Of a DNA stretch of 64,000 bases, positions 10,191-19,346 are shown piece after piece. How positions within the stretch are numbered: the first letter of the stretch is position 1; every line of letters begins with the position of its first letter. This DNA comes from Salipiger mangrovisoli (GTDB taxonomy: Bacteria; Pseudomonadota; Alphaproteobacteria; Rhodobacterales; Rhodobacteraceae): the NCBI RefSeq assembly GCF_015223355.1, contig NZ_JADFFK010000001.1, positions 620,001 through 684,000 of the forward strand, in the 5' to 3' direction. Both the position numbers and the translations under genes were made by a program. Under the pieces are notes generated by a model. That model made no database searches, was not told the DNA's origin, and saw only the letters and a program-made list of their open reading frames with translations.

Positions 10191-11264
10191 TCAGCCGGTC
10201 ATGCCGGGGCCGCGCAGCACCATCAGCTCGCCGACGTTCTCTCGGGTGACGTAGCCCAGCACCCGGTCCTGGGCATCGATCACCGCCACCACCGGCGCCT
10301 CGGCCAGCGCATCGAGCACCGATTGCAGCGGCGCGGCCAGCGGCAGCTGCGGCACCTCTGTCATGAAGCCCGAGACCGGTTGCGTGCCATGTTGCTCGGC
10401 GATGCCCCTGAACAGCGCGTCGCGGGTCAGGAACCCAGCCAGCCGGCCGTCGGGCGCGAGCACCGGGAATTCGTGCTGCGTGGTGCGGATCAGGGTCTGG
10501 CCGGCGGTTGACAGCGGGTCCTCGGGGCGCAGCGCCTCGAAGCTGGTGATCATCGCATCCCGCGCCAGGAGGTCATGGGCAACGGCCCGCGACGAGACGT
10601 CCTGGCTCTCGGCCTGGCCGGCAAAGAACACGAAGATGGCGATCAGGATCAGGATGAAGTTGCCGGAGCTGAGGCCCCAGAACGCCAGGCCGAAGGCGAG
10701 GATCTGCCCGGTGACCGCCGCGGCGCGCGTGGCGCTCACCCGGTCGGTGCGCAGGGCCAGAAGCGCGCGCAGCACCCGTCCGCCGTCCATCGGGAAGGCC
10801 GGGATCATGTTGAACAGCGCCAGTGCCAGATTGATCGAGGCCAGCTGGCTGAGGAACGCGCCGGTGCCCGCACCGAGACGCGCCAGCGCACCCATGTCGG
10901 ACGTCGCGCCGAGCAGCACCAGCACCAGCCAGATCGCCACGTTGACCAGCGGTCCGGCAATGGCCACGGCGATCTCCTGCTGCGGCTTCTCGGGCATCCG
11001 CTCGAGCCGCGCCAGCCCGCCGATCGGCAGCAGGGTGATGTCGGGCGTGCGGATGCCGAAACGCCGGGCGGTCAACGCGTGGCCGAACTCATGCGCCACG
11101 ACGCAGGCGAAGAGCGCGAGGATGAAGAGCACGTTCTGCACCGCCGCCGCCATGCCACCCGCCGACCAGGCCGCCACCCCGATCCAGAGCAGAAGCAGGA
11201 AGAAGGTCGCGTGGATGCGGAGCTCGGAGCCGAAGAGGCGACCGATGGGAAAGGACCAATGCAT
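10191..11264 (-). CDS. Site-2 protease (M50) family membrane metalloprotease with CBS domains
   Basis: 357 residues from ATG 11264, preceded by AAGGAG. The zinc metalloprotease motif HEFGH is at about residue 60 within transmembrane sequence, and the second metal site motif NMIPAFPMDGGR is near 155. About five or six hydrophobic helices span residues 1-230. Two CBS repeats follow (about 235-355; FPVLAPDGRLAGFLTRD and VVAVIDAQDRVLGYVTREN). Such SpoIVFB-like proteases cleave within membranes; the CBS pair may sense adenine nucleotides. The substrate is unknown. Confidence 0.88.
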   Translation of the reverse strand: MHWSFPIGRLFGSELRIHATFFLLLLWIGVAAWSAGGMAAAVQNVLFILALFACVVAHEFGHALTARRFGIRTPDITLLPIGGLARLERMPEKPQQEIAVAIAGPLVNVAIWLVLVLLGATSDMGALARLGAGTGAFLSQLASINLALALFNMIPAFPMDGGRVLRALLALRTDRVSATRAAAVTGQILAFGLAFWGLSSGNFILILIAIFVFFAGQAESQDVSSRAVAHDLLARDAMITSFEALRPEDPLSTAGQTLIRTTQHEFPVLAPDGRLAGFLTRDALFRGIAEQHGTQPVSGFMTEVPQLPLAAPLQSVLDALAEAPVVAVIDAQDRVLGYVTRENVGELMVLRGPGMTG

Positions 11265-11487
11265 GAGGCGACTCCTTGCCGGCGAAATTATCCCGACTGT
11301 GAAGCGCTTTCGGAAAGAAATAAACTTTTCCCTGCGCCGGGCGGGCGACGCCTCGGCGGCAGATTGGCGCGCGGCGGGTCTTTTCTGCCGGGCGGCGCAA
11401 CTCCGGCGGCGGCCGGACGTTGTGAGGGCAAGGAAGGGCGCGGAGGACCCGCGCCGCGATGCGGACCTTATCCGACAGGAGGACATC

Positions 11488-11988
11488 ATGAAAACATTCG
11501 CTCTCGCCACCGCTTTGCTCGGGCTTGCCGCGGCACCGGCGCTGGCAGCCACCGCCACGGCCCAGCTTTCGGGCACCGATGGCAGCGACATCGGCAGCGT
11601 CACCGTCACCGACACGCCTTCGGGCATGGCGCATGTCACCGCCAAGCTGCAGGGTCTGCCGGAAGGGGCGCACGGCATTCACATCCATGAGACCGGCGAC
11701 TGCTCGGCGAGCGATTTCACCTCGGCCGGCGGGCATCTCGCGGGGGATGCCGAGCATGGGGTGATGGCCGAGAACGGGCCGCATCCGGGCGACCTGCCCA
11801 ACGCGCATGTCGCGCCGGACGGCGCCTTGGAGGTCGAGGCGTTCCTGCCCGACCTCGACGTCGCCGAGATGCTGCTCGACGAGGACGGTTCGGCCTTCAT
11901 CGTGCATTCCGGTCCGGACGACTACGAGAGCCAGCCCTCGGGGGATGCCGGCAGCCGCCTTGCCTGCGGTGTGTTCGAAGCCCAGTGA
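11488..11988 (+). CDS. sodC: Superoxide dismutase [Cu-Zn], periplasmic
   Basis: 166 residues with a clear signal peptide (MKTFALATALLGLAAAPALA, cleavage after ALA). Copper/zinc ligands are visible in HGIHIHETGDC, SAGGHLAG, HGVMAENGPHPGDLPNAH and FIVHSGPDDY, with the subunit disulfide Cys pair in GDC and LACGV. It converts superoxide to peroxide in the periplasm. An AGGAGGA ribosome site lies just upstream of the ATG at 11488. It is divergent from the protease gene, with 223 bases between starts. Confidence 0.95.
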   Translation: MKTFALATALLGLAAAPALAATATAQLSGTDGSDIGSVTVTDTPSGMAHVTAKLQGLPEGAHGIHIHETGDCSASDFTSAGGHLAGDAEHGVMAENGPHPGDLPNAHVAPDGALEVEAFLPDLDVAEMLLDEDGSAFIVHSGPDDYESQPSGDAGSRLACGVFEAQ

Positions 11989-12016
11989 TGCGGCATGTTG
12001 AGGCGGGCGCGGGCGC

Positions 12017-12610
12017 TCAGCGCTTGCGCCGCGCCCAGGCGATGGCGTCGGCGAGCCGGTCGTCGCCCCAGAACAGCTCGCGGCCGATCGCGAAGGTGGG
12101 CGAGCCGAAGACCCCCAGCGTCATCGCATCGGCGGTGGCGCTGGCAAGCGCGTGGACGATCTCTTCGGAGCCCGCGCGTTCCATCACCCGCTCTGGGTCC
12201 TGACCGACCTCGCGAAGGCTCTCGGACAGGTTCGGCTCTTCGCCTGCCGCTTCGCCCTTCTCGAACCAGCGCCGATAGGTGGCGCGGGTGTAGTCGATGC
12301 CCCAGCCCTCCCGCATGCCCAACACCGCGACCTCGTTGGCGAATACCAGCCCTGCGATGGGATAGGGAGCGGGCAGGATCGGGGCGAGCCCGTACCCCTC
12401 GGCCCGCCGTGCGATGTCGCGCCACATGTAGGCGGTCTTCACCGGCTTGTCCCTGAAGGGGATGTTGTTCTGACTGACCATGACATGGCGCACGTTGAAT
12501 GGACGCCAGCGGAACTCGATGCCCTCGGCCCGTGCCACGTCGGGCAGACGCATCACCGTGAGGTAGCTGTAGGTGCTGCCGATGGAGTACCAGAAATCGA
12601 TCATGGCCAT
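12017..12610 (-). CDS. 2-hydroxychromene-2-carboxylate isomerase-like DsbA/GST-kappa family protein
   Basis: 197 residues. It begins with the thioredoxin-like DFWYSIGSTYSYL segment, where a Ser replaces the DsbA active-site Cys, as in HCCA isomerases and kappa glutathione transferases. GVFGSPTFAIGRELFWGDDRL at the C-terminal end is diagnostic of the family. In naphthalene degraders the enzyme isomerises 2-hydroxychromene-2-carboxylate using glutathione. No aromatic degradation genes are nearby, so the natural substrate here is unknown. Confidence 0.85.
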   Translation of the reverse strand: MAMIDFWYSIGSTYSYLTVMRLPDVARAEGIEFRWRPFNVRHVMVSQNNIPFRDKPVKTAYMWRDIARRAEGYGLAPILPAPYPIAGLVFANEVAVLGMREGWGIDYTRATYRRWFEKGEAAGEEPNLSESLREVGQDPERVMERAGSEEIVHALASATADAMTLGVFGSPTFAIGRELFWGDDRLADAIAWARRKR

Positions 12611-12668
12611 GCGCTGCCCCCCTCTGCGGGCAGACTAGCAGATCCGGGCCGCGAAATCGCCCGTGACG

Positions 12669-13151
12669 TCAGTCGCCCAGATCGTAGCGCTTGCAGACGC
12701 TGCCCTCGGGACTGCGCCAGCTGCGGAAGCCCATCGCCGCATAGTAGCCTTGACCCTCGGCATTGGAGGCGCCGATACAGGCTTCGATCGCGGGCAGGTC
12801 GGCGGCGCCTGCCGCCGCGCGGGTGGCGGCGAAGAGACCCTTGCCGATCCCGCGCCGGGCGGCCGCCGGAGCGACGTGGGTGCCGATGATGCCCCATCCC
12901 TCGGGGGTGCCGTAGGGATTGCCCGCCATGGCGCGCGACAGGGCCTGCAGGCCCAGAAGCTGCCCGTCCGCGGCCTCGGCGACGAAGCAGCTGATCCCGT
13001 TCGGATGCGCGACATAGGTCGCCAGAACGAAGGCCTCGTCCGCCGGGCGTGTGCGCTTTCCGGCGGCGACGAGATCTTGCAGCATTGCAGACAGGCCCGG
13101 CACATCGGCGCGGTTGGCCGCGCGGATGGTTGCCGCGGCCGGATCAGGCAT
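12669..13151 (-). CDS. GNAT family N-acetyltransferase
   Basis: 160 residues with the GNAT layout: an N-terminal strand-helix around IRAANRADVPGLSAML, FVAEAADGQLLGLQAL, then the acetyl-CoA pyrophosphate loop in the region THVAPAARRGIGKGLF (about residues 95-110, R-R-G-I-G pattern), and YYAAMGFRSW near the end. The substrate is unknown. Its start lies 8 bases inside the end of trpE on the same strand, so it is translationally coupled to trpE. Confidence 0.88.
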   Translation of the reverse strand: MPDPAAATIRAANRADVPGLSAMLQDLVAAGKRTRPADEAFVLATYVAHPNGISCFVAEAADGQLLGLQALSRAMAGNPYGTPEGWGIIGTHVAPAAARRGIGKGLFAATRAAAGAADLPAIEACIGASNAEGQGYYAAMGFRSWRSPEGSVCKRYDLGD

Positions 13152-14658
13152 TGCCCGATCCGGTGAAGCGCGCCGCGTCCGCCGCCGCGCGCCGAATGGC
13201 GTTCGACTTGTGGACGGTCTCCATGTACTCGGCCTCGGGGTCGCTGTCGTAGACCACGCCGCCGCCCGCCTGGATGTAGAGCTTCTCGTCCTTCACGATG
13301 GCGGTGCGCAGGGCGATGCACATGTCCATGTCGCCGCCGGCGCTGAAGTAGCCGACACCACCGGCGTAGACGCCGCGCTTCTCGGGCTCGAGTTCGTCGA
13401 TGATCTCCATCGCGCGCACCTTGGGCGCGCCAGAGACGGTGCCCGCGGGCATCCCGGCGAAGAAGGCCGACAGCGCGTCCTGATCCTCGGCCAGCTCACC
13501 CACCACGTTCGACACGATGTGCATGACGTGGCTGTAGCGCTCGATGGTGAACTGCTCGGTCGGCCGCACGGTGCCGATCTTCGAGACCTTGCCGGTGTCG
13601 TTGCGGCCCAGATCCAGCAGCATCAGGTGCTCGGCCAGTTCCTTCTTGTCCGCCAGCAGGTCGGCCTCGAGCGCCCGGTCTTCCTCGGGGGTCGCGCCGC
13701 GCGGGCGGGTGCCGGCGATCGGGCGGATGGTGACCTCGCGGCCGAAGACCCGCACGAGGATCTCGGGCGATGCGCCGATCACCTGGAAGCCGCCGAAGTT
13801 GAAATAGAACATGAAAGGCGACGGGTTGGTGCGCCGCAAGCTGCGGTAGAGCGAGAAGGGCGGCAGCGGGAAATCCTGCGTCCAGCGCTGCGCCGGCACC
13901 ACCTGGAAGATGTCGCCCGCGCGGATGTAGTCCTTGGCCTTCTCGACCGCGGCCTTGTAGCTCTCGCGGGTGAAGTTCGACACCGGCTCGCCGATCTCGC
14001 GCGCCTCGCCGAGCTCGCGGCCCGCCTGCGGCAGGGCACGCTCGAGATCGCGCACCGCGTCCATCACCCGCTCGGCGGCCTGCGCATAGGCGGCGCGGGC
14101 CGACTGGCCCGACTGCACCCAGGCAGGGGCCACCACCGTCACCTCGCCCTTCACCCCGTCGAGCACCGCGACCACCGAGGGTCGCAGCATCACCGCGTCG
14201 GGCAGGCCGAGCGGATCGGGGTTCACGTTGGGCAGGCGCTCGACCAGCCGGATCATGTCGTAGCCGAGATAGCCGAAGAGACCCGCCGCGGCCTGCGGCA
14301 GGTCCTCGGGCAGCGCGATCTTGCTCTCGGCGATCAGCGCGCGCAGCGAGGCGAGCGGATCGAGGGTCTCCTCCTCGAAGGCGTCGGGATCGAAGCGCGC
14401 CTGGCGGTTCAGACGGGCCTGCTTGCCGTGGCACTTCCAGATCAGATCCGGCTTCATGCCGATGATCGAGTAGCGCCCGCGCACCTCTCCGCCGGTGACC
14501 GACTCGAGCATGAAGGCGTCCTTGGCCGCCCCCGTCAGCTTGAGCATCAGCGACACCGGCGTGTCGAGGTCGGCGGCGAGCCTAGTGTAGACGACCTGGT
14601 TCTCGCCCGCCTCGTAGGCGCGGGCGAACTCGTCGTAGGAGGGGGTCAAAGATGCCAT
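13144..14658 (-). CDS. trpE: Anthranilate synthase component I
   Basis: 504 residues from ATG 14658. Converts chorismate plus ammonia to anthranilate with TrpG. The chorismate-binding domain carries IAGTRPRGATPEEDRAL (about residue 305), LLDLGRNDTGKVSKIG (about 340), PAGTVSGAPKVRAMEII (about 410) and CIALRTAIV. The N-terminal LKLTG region presumably forms the Trp feedback site. The gene starts 4 bases after ppiD, so there is no room for a private leader or attenuator. It is detached from trpGDC by about 9.3 kb. Confidence 0.96.
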   Translation of the reverse strand: MASLTPSYDEFARAYEAGENQVVYTRLAADLDTPVSLMLKLTGAAKDAFMLESVTGGEVRGRYSIIGMKPDLIWKCHGKQARLNRQARFDPDAFEEETLDPLASLRALIAESKIALPEDLPQAAAGLFGYLGYDMIRLVERLPNVNPDPLGLPDAVMLRPSVVAVLDGVKGEVTVVAPAWVQSGQSARAAYAQAAERVMDAVRDLERALPQAGRELGEAREIGEPVSNFTRESYKAAVEKAKDYIRAGDIFQVVPAQRWTQDFPLPPFSLYRSLRRTNPSPFMFYFNFGGFQVIGASPEILVRVFGREVTIRPIAGTRPRGATPEEDRALEADLLADKKELAEHLMLLDLGRNDTGKVSKIGTVRPTEQFTIERYSHVMHIVSNVVGELAEDQDALSAFFAGMPAGTVSGAPKVRAMEIIDELEPEKRGVYAGGVGYFSAGGDMDMCIALRTAIVKDEKLYIQAGGGVVYDSDPEAEYMETVHKSNAIRRAAADAARFTGSGNA

Positions 14659-14662
14659 GGTC

Positions 14663-16510
14663 TTACCGGAAATTGGTGTGGACGGCATTCACCGCCTGCT
14701 GGTCGATATTGACCCCGGCGCGCTCCTGAATGTCGGTGACGAAGGCGCGGAAGAGGTCCTGCGCCACGCTGCCTGCGGCCCGGTCCTTCAGCAGGCCCTC
14801 GAGCTGCTTCGAGGCGTCGCTGTCGCGATCCACCGGCGTCACCGCGTCAAGCCGCAGGATCAGCGCGGCACCGTCGCCGGACACCGCGCGGGCGTCGCCC
14901 GGCTTCATCTCGAAGGCGGCATCCAGCAGGCCAGAGGGCAGGTCCGAGATCTGCGCGTCGCGGGTCAGCGTCTGCTCGGCGTTGGGCTCAAGGCCGAGGT
15001 CGGCAAAACTCGCGCCCTGTGCCAGCTGCTGCGCCAGATCGTCCGCCTGGGCGACAAGCAGTTCGGTGGTCTTGTCCTTGTCCCAGCCGGCGGCAACCTC
15101 ATCCTTCACCTCGTCGAAGGGGCGCGGCGCGGGCGGGCGGATCTCGTCGAGGCGGATCGCGAAGACGCCGCCGTCACCCAGATCCGAAATCGCCGGGTAG
15201 TCGTCCTCGGAAACCGCTTCAGCGGCCTCGCGGAAGGCATCGTAGCCCGCGATCGTCTCGTCGCTTTGCGCGTTCCAGGCGATCGTGCCCAGTTCCATCT
15301 CGGTGTCATTCGCCAGTTCTTCCAGCGTCGCGCCGCCGGCGAGTTCGTCGTCGAGGCTCTGGGCCATGCCCTCGATCACGCGGCGGGCGCGGTCCAGCGC
15401 CAGCTCGTCGCGCATCATCGGCACCGCCTGCTCATAGGGGGTCTCCTGCGCGTGCAGGATGGCGTTCACGCGGTAGAGCGCCGGGCCGAGGTTCGACGGA
15501 AGCGGACCGGCCACCTCACCCGTGTCGATCGCGAAGACGCCGTCACCTGCCTCGCCGAGAGCCTGCCTGGTCATGTCGCCGAGGTCGGTGTCGGCCAGTT
15601 GCAGCCCGCGCTCCTCGACCAGCGCCTCGAAGGTGATCTCGCCGGACGCGATGCGGTCCATCGCCGCCTGTGCCTCGGCCTCGTTGCCGAAGACCAGACG
15701 CTCGACCAGCCGGCGCTCGGGCAGGTTGAACTCGGCGCTGCGCTCCTCGTAGGCGGCGCGCAGCGTGGCCTCGTCCAGCTCGACGCTGTCGACGATCATG
15801 TCGGGGGTGATCCAGGCATAGGTGATGAGCTTCGTTTCGGGCAGCGTGAACCGATCCACGTTGTCATCGTACCAGGCCTGAAGCTCGTCATCGCCGGGAA
15901 CCGGAAGCCCGGTTTCAAGCGCGTCCGCCTCGAGCCGCGCCCAGGAAAAATCGCGGGTCTCGCCGGCCCATCCAAGCAGCGTATCGACGTAGGTGTCGGG
16001 CAGGGCGGTGCCGGAATAGATCGCGGAGTTCAGCAGGTTACGGGCGCTTTCGCTGCGCAGGCCGGCTTCGAACTCGGCCTCGGTCAGCCCGGCATTGCGG
16101 AGCGCGTAGGCGTAGCTCTCGCGGCTGAACTTGCCGTCCGGCCCGTGGAAGGCGGCAACCTCCCCGAGCGCCTCGGCCACCTGGTCGTCGCCGACCGACA
16201 GCCCGATGCGGCTGGCTTCGTCGTCGAGCGCGGCATTGGTCACAACCTGCGCCAGCACCTGGCGGTCGAGCCCGAACTGCTGCGCCTGCTCCAGCGTCAT
16301 TGGCTGGCCGGTCTGCGCCTCGAAGGCGCGCATCTCGTTCTGCAGCGCGCGGGAATAGTCGTTCACCGAGATCTCGGTGTCGCCGACGGAGCCGATGCCC
16401 CGCAGCCCGCCGGTGAAGTTCACCGTGCCGAAGGCGCCGAAGCCCAACACCACGAGGATCAGAAGACCCCATACGAGAGTCTTGCCGATGCTGCTCTTGC
16501 CGCGTGCCAT
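14663..16510 (-). CDS. ppiD: Membrane-anchored peptidyl-prolyl isomerase/chaperone, PpiD-like
   Basis: 615 residues from ATG 16510. A short basic N-terminus is followed by one transmembrane anchor (LVWGLLILVVLGFGAFGTVNF, about residues 11-31). Next is a SurA-like N-terminal chaperone domain (about 35-170), a parvulin-like region (about 240-370) and a helical C-terminal part. In Enterobacteria PpiD sits at the SecYEG exit and helps fold outgoing envelope proteins. The parvulin catalytic residues look poorly conserved, so it may act mainly as a chaperone. It lies directly upstream of trpE. Confidence 0.85.
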   Translation of the reverse strand: MARGKSSIGKTLVWGLLILVVLGFGAFGTVNFTGGLRGIGSVGDTEISVNDYSRALQNEMRAFEAQTGQPMTLEQAQQFGLDRQVLAQVVTNAALDDEASRIGLSVGDDQVAEALGEVAAFHGPDGKFSRESYAYALRNAGLTEAEFEAGLRSESARNLLNSAIYSGTALPDTYVDTLLGWAGETRDFSWARLEADALETGLPVPGDDELQAWYDDNVDRFTLPETKLITYAWITPDMIVDSVELDEATLRAAYEERSAEFNLPERRLVERLVFGNEAEAQAAMDRIASGEITFEALVEERGLQLADTDLGDMTRQALGEAGDGVFAIDTGEVAGPLPSNLGPALYRVNAILHAQETPYEQAVPMMRDELALDRARRVIEGMAQSLDDELAGGATLEELANDTEMELGTIAWNAQSDETIAGYDAFREAAEAVSEDDYPAISDLGDGGVFAIRLDEIRPPAPRPFDEVKDEVAAGWDKDKTTELLVAQADDLAQQLAQGASFADLGLEPNAEQTLTRDAQISDLPSGLLDAAFEMKPGDARAVSGDGAALILRLDAVTPVDRDSDASKQLEGLLKDRAAGSVAQDLFRAFVTDIQERAGVNIDQQAVNAVHTNFR

Positions 16511-16547
16511 GCGCTGCCTCTTGATCATGTGTTTCTGGCGTCGGGGT

Positions 16548-17786
16548 TTACTGGGCCAAGCCCTTGCTCGCAAGGGCTGTTGCACCCTCGCGGGTGCCCT
16601 GGCAGGCGACCGGCCAATCCAGCGCTTCGAGCCGACCGAAAAGCGTACCGATCTCGGCCCGGTTCACGTTGGCGAAGGCGAAGCGGAACTGGCGGGCACC
16701 GCGCGGATCGGTCTCGGGCATGAACATCGTTCCCGGAAGGGTGAGCACGCCGGCCTCGGCCACCAGCTTTGGTGCGAGCTGTGCCGAGCTTTCGGCGAAG
16801 GGGTGCTCGAGGTAGGCGAAATAGGCGCCCAGGCCAAGCAGCTTCCAGCCCTTCGCTTCGAGCCGGGGCATATTGTCGGCAATGGCGGCGCGGCGGTCGA
16901 GGATTTCGTCGCGCTCTCCGGCAACCCATTGCCCGAGGTTCCGAAGCCCCCAGAGCGCCGCACGTTGCCCGAGCTGCGTCGCGCAAATGGTCACCGTGTC
17001 GAGGAATTTCTCGACCTCGGGGAGCAGCGCCTCATCCGCGATGATGGCGCCCACACGGTGCCCGGTCAGGCGGTATGCCTTGGAGAAACTGTAGAGCTGG
17101 ATCAGCGTGTCGCGACCCTCGGGGGCATTCAGCAGGTCGTGCGGGGCACCGCTGCGGCTGTCGAAATCCTTGTAGGTCTCGTCGACGATCAGCTTGATGC
17201 CATGCGCGCGCGCCAGATCGAAAAAGCCGCGCAGGATCTCTGCGGGATATTCTTTTCCGCCTGGATTATTAGGTGAAACCAATACAATGGCGCGCGTTCT
17301 TGAGGTGATGAGAGAAGCGGCGGTAGCAACCTGAGGCAGCAGTTCATCGTCGGTCGGCAGCGGCACGGTGGTCACGCCCGACATGTCGAGCCACATCTTG
17401 TGATTGAAGTACCAAGGGGTCGGCAGCAGCACCTCGTCGCCCTCGCCGCAGAGCGCGCTAATGCAAGCCGCGAAGGCCTGGTTGCAACCCGATGTAATCG
17501 CGATATTTTCCGCCGCCACATTTGCGCCATAATGAGCCGACCAATGCTGTGCCAGCTCCGTGCGCAGCTCGGGCATGCCCAGCACCGGGCCGTAGAGATG
17601 CGTTGCGGGGTCTGCGAGCGCCTCGCCCATGGCAGCGATCAGCGGCGCCGGCGGCGGGTCGATCGGGGCGGCCTGGCTGACGTTGATCAGCGGGCGATCT
17701 GCGGGAAACTCCACGCCTTCCAGCCAGCGCCGCGCCTCCATCACCGGCGGGGCGAAGGTGGTTTGCGTGCGGCTCTTGCTGGTCAT
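16548..17786 (-). CDS. PLP-dependent aminotransferase, class I/II
   Basis: 412 residues, fold type I aminotransferase. Visible are LYGPVLGMPELR, ITSGCNQAFAACISAL (cofactor phosphate site), SPNNPGGKEYP, DETYKDF (Asp for the pyridine nitrogen) and SFSKAYRLTGHRVG with the Schiff-base Lys (about residue 234). The C-terminal FRFAFANVNR holds the carboxylate-binding Arg. The substrate cannot be told from sequence; aromatic or alanine/aspartate-like acceptors are likely. It is on the same strand as ppiD, 37 bases upstream of it. Confidence 0.88.
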   Translation of the reverse strand: MTSKSRTQTTFAPPVMEARRWLEGVEFPADRPLINVSQAAPIDPPPAPLIAAMGEALADPATHLYGPVLGMPELRTELAQHWSAHYGANVAAENIAITSGCNQAFAACISALCGEGDEVLLPTPWYFNHKMWLDMSGVTTVPLPTDDELLPQVATAASLITSRTRAIVLVSPNNPGGKEYPAEILRGFFDLARAHGIKLIVDETYKDFDSRSGAPHDLLNAPEGRDTLIQLYSFSKAYRLTGHRVGAIIADEALLPEVEKFLDTVTICATQLGQRAALWGLRNLGQWVAGERDEILDRRAAIADNMPRLEAKGWKLLGLGAYFAYLEHPFAESSAQLAPKLVAEAGVLTLPGTMFMPETDPRGARQFRFAFANVNRAEIGTLFGRLEALDWPVACQGTREGATALASKGLAQ

Positions 17787-17849
17787 TTGCGGTGTCTCCC
17801 TCAGTGTTGGCCGGACGCTATCAGCGGCCCAAGTCAGGGGGAAGAGGGC

Positions 17850-18278
17850 TCAGGCGACTTCCTCGGCGTCAAAGGCCGCGCGGGACGCCCGGATCGCCTC
17901 GTGGTTGTCATCGGCCCAGACCAGAAGCGCGCCGATCGCCGGCAGAGCCGAGCGGCCAAGATCGGTCAGCGCGTATTCCACCGAGGGCGGCTTGGTCGGA
18001 AAAACCTGCCGCGAGACCAGACCGTCGCGTTCCAGCTGCCGCAGCGACTGCGTCAGCATACGTTTGGAAATGTCTCGAAGCTGCCGTTGCAGCTGGGAAA
18101 ATCTCCTTGGTGCCGGTTCCAGCGCGACGAGGATCAGCAGCGTCCACTTTTGTCCGACACGGTCAAGTACATCGCGCACAGGGCATTGCGCCTCGTCCGC
18201 CGGGGCGCCGGCCCATGCTGCCATACCATCAAGTATGGCGCGCACCGGGTCGGGGTTCCCTGCGTGTAACCTTGTCAT
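17850..18278 (-). CDS. HxlR family transcriptional regulator
   Basis: 142 residues from the ATG at 18278. A second ATG two codons upstream sits only three bases from the AAGGAGG site, whereas 18278 is nine bases away, so I prefer it. The HxlR winged helix is clear: [20 protein letters not shown] (with the redox-relevant conserved Cys), [17 protein letters not shown] and [12 protein letters not shown]. It is divergent from an NmrA-type NAD(P)-binding reductase and very likely controls it, as is common for this pair. Confidence 0.92.
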   Translation of the reverse strand: MTRLHAGNPDPVRAILDGMAAWAGAPADEAQCPVRDVLDRVGQKWTLLILVALEPAPRRFSQLQRQLRDISKRMLTQSLRQLERDGLVSRQVFPTKPPSVEYALTDLGRSALPAIGALLVWADDNHEAIRASRAAFDAEEVA

Positions 18279-18311
18279 GTGCATGTGCCTCCTTACGACG
18301 CCGGGAAGGGC

Positions 18312-18328
18312 GGTCTATTTATGAGACC
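18312..18328. promoter_or_regulatory. Candidate HxlR operator
   Basis: Inverted repeat with arms GGTCT and AGACC around seven bases, in the 102-base divergent gap between the HxlR regulator and the reductase gene. Position and symmetry fit an operator for the neighbouring winged-helix dimer, but five-base arms could arise by chance. Confidence 0.35.
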
Positions 18329-18380
18329 ATATCTCGAATCAGAACCCTGCACCAGCGCAGGGCCGCGGAAAGGAAAGACC

Positions 18381-19262
18381 ATGTCCGACACCCTCGATTA
18401 TCTCGTCACCGGCGCCTCCGGCCAACTGGGCGCTTTGGTTCTGGAGCAGCTGAAGGCAGCCGCGCCGGATGCACGTATCGGAGCGCTGGTGCGCCGGCCA
18501 GAGGCGGCCGCTGCGCTGGAAGCGGACGGATATGTCGTGCGCCTGGCCTCCTATGATGATCCCGCAGCGCTCGAGGCGGCCTTCGCCGGAGTGTCCAAGC
18601 TGCTGCTGATCTCATCGAGCGAGGTCGGGCAGCGCGCCGCGCAGCATGCCAACGCGATTGCCGCAGCCGAGGCGGCGGGCGTGGATTTTCTGGCCTATAC
18701 CTCGATGCTGCGCGCCGCCAGCTCGCCGCTGACGGTGCTGCCGAGCGAGCATGTGGAGACGGAACGGGCTCTGGCGGACTCGGGTCTCGACTACGCGGTC
18801 CTGCGCAATAGCTGGTACAGCGAATACTACATGATGGCCGCGGCGGGCGCGGTTGCTCATGGCAGGCTGATCGGGGCGGCGGGCGAGGGCCGCATCTCCT
18901 CGGCGGCGCGGGCCGACTACGCGGCGGCTGCCGTCGCGGTGCTTACGGGCGAGCAACCGGCGCGCGGCACAATCTACGAGCTTGCGGGAGACCAGAGCTA
19001 CACGCTGACGGAGCTTGCGGCGGCGCTCTCCGAGATTTCGGGCAAGGCTATCCCCTACGTCAACATGCCCCAGTCCGACTATGCGGCTGCGCTGGAGGCT
19101 GCGGGCCTGCCGGAGCCGGTGGCACAGATGTTGGCTGACAGCGACAATGGCGCGGCGCAGGGTGGGCTTTACAGCGAGGACCGAACGCTGTCGCAGCTGA
19201 TCGGACGCCCGACGACCCCATGGCGCGAGATACTGAAGGCAGAAGTGACCAAGCTGGGCTGA
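18381..19262 (+). CDS. NmrA-type NAD(P)H quinone reductase-like (QorB-like) protein
   Basis: 293 residues. The N-terminal Rossmann loop YLVTGASGQLGALV binds NAD(P)H. ALVRRPEA, SSSEVGQRAAQHANAI, FLAYTSMLRAASSPL and YAVLRNSWYSEYY follow the NmrA/QorB pattern of atypical short-chain dehydrogenases. QorB-type enzymes reduce quinones; the substrate here is inferred only. It is divergent from an HxlR regulator, whose family often senses quinones or electrophiles, and is followed by a clear terminator at 19286. Confidence 0.87.
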   Translation: MSDTLDYLVTGASGQLGALVLEQLKAAAPDARIGALVRRPEAAAALEADGYVVRLASYDDPAALEAAFAGVSKLLLISSSEVGQRAAQHANAIAAAEAAGVDFLAYTSMLRAASSPLTVLPSEHVETERALADSGLDYAVLRNSWYSEYYMMAAAGAVAHGRLIGAAGEGRISSAARADYAAAAVAVLTGEQPARGTIYELAGDQSYTLTELAAALSEISGKAIPYVNMPQSDYAAALEAAGLPEPVAQMLADSDNGAAQGGLYSEDRTLSQLIGRPTTPWREILKAEVTKLG

Positions 19263-19285
19263 GCCGGGTTCTCCGATTTAAAAGA

Positions 19286-19314
19286 AAAGGCGCGGCCATT
19301 GCGGCCGCGCCTTT
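19286..19314 (+). terminator. Terminator after the reductase gene
   Basis: Stem of about 12 pairs (AAAGGCGCGGCC with GGCCGCGCCTTT partner) and a short loop, ending in TTT. It lies between the convergent reductase and gpt stops and could serve both strands because the arms carry A and T runs on both sides. Confidence 0.75.
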
Positions 19315-19346
19315 GTGCGTAGAGCTCTGAAGACCCGGAAGGCCGG

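Noticed and set aside
13049-14712. 553-codon + strand frame across trpE
   Set aside because: Antisense shadow of trpE, with His/Arg/Gly-rich composition and no domain.
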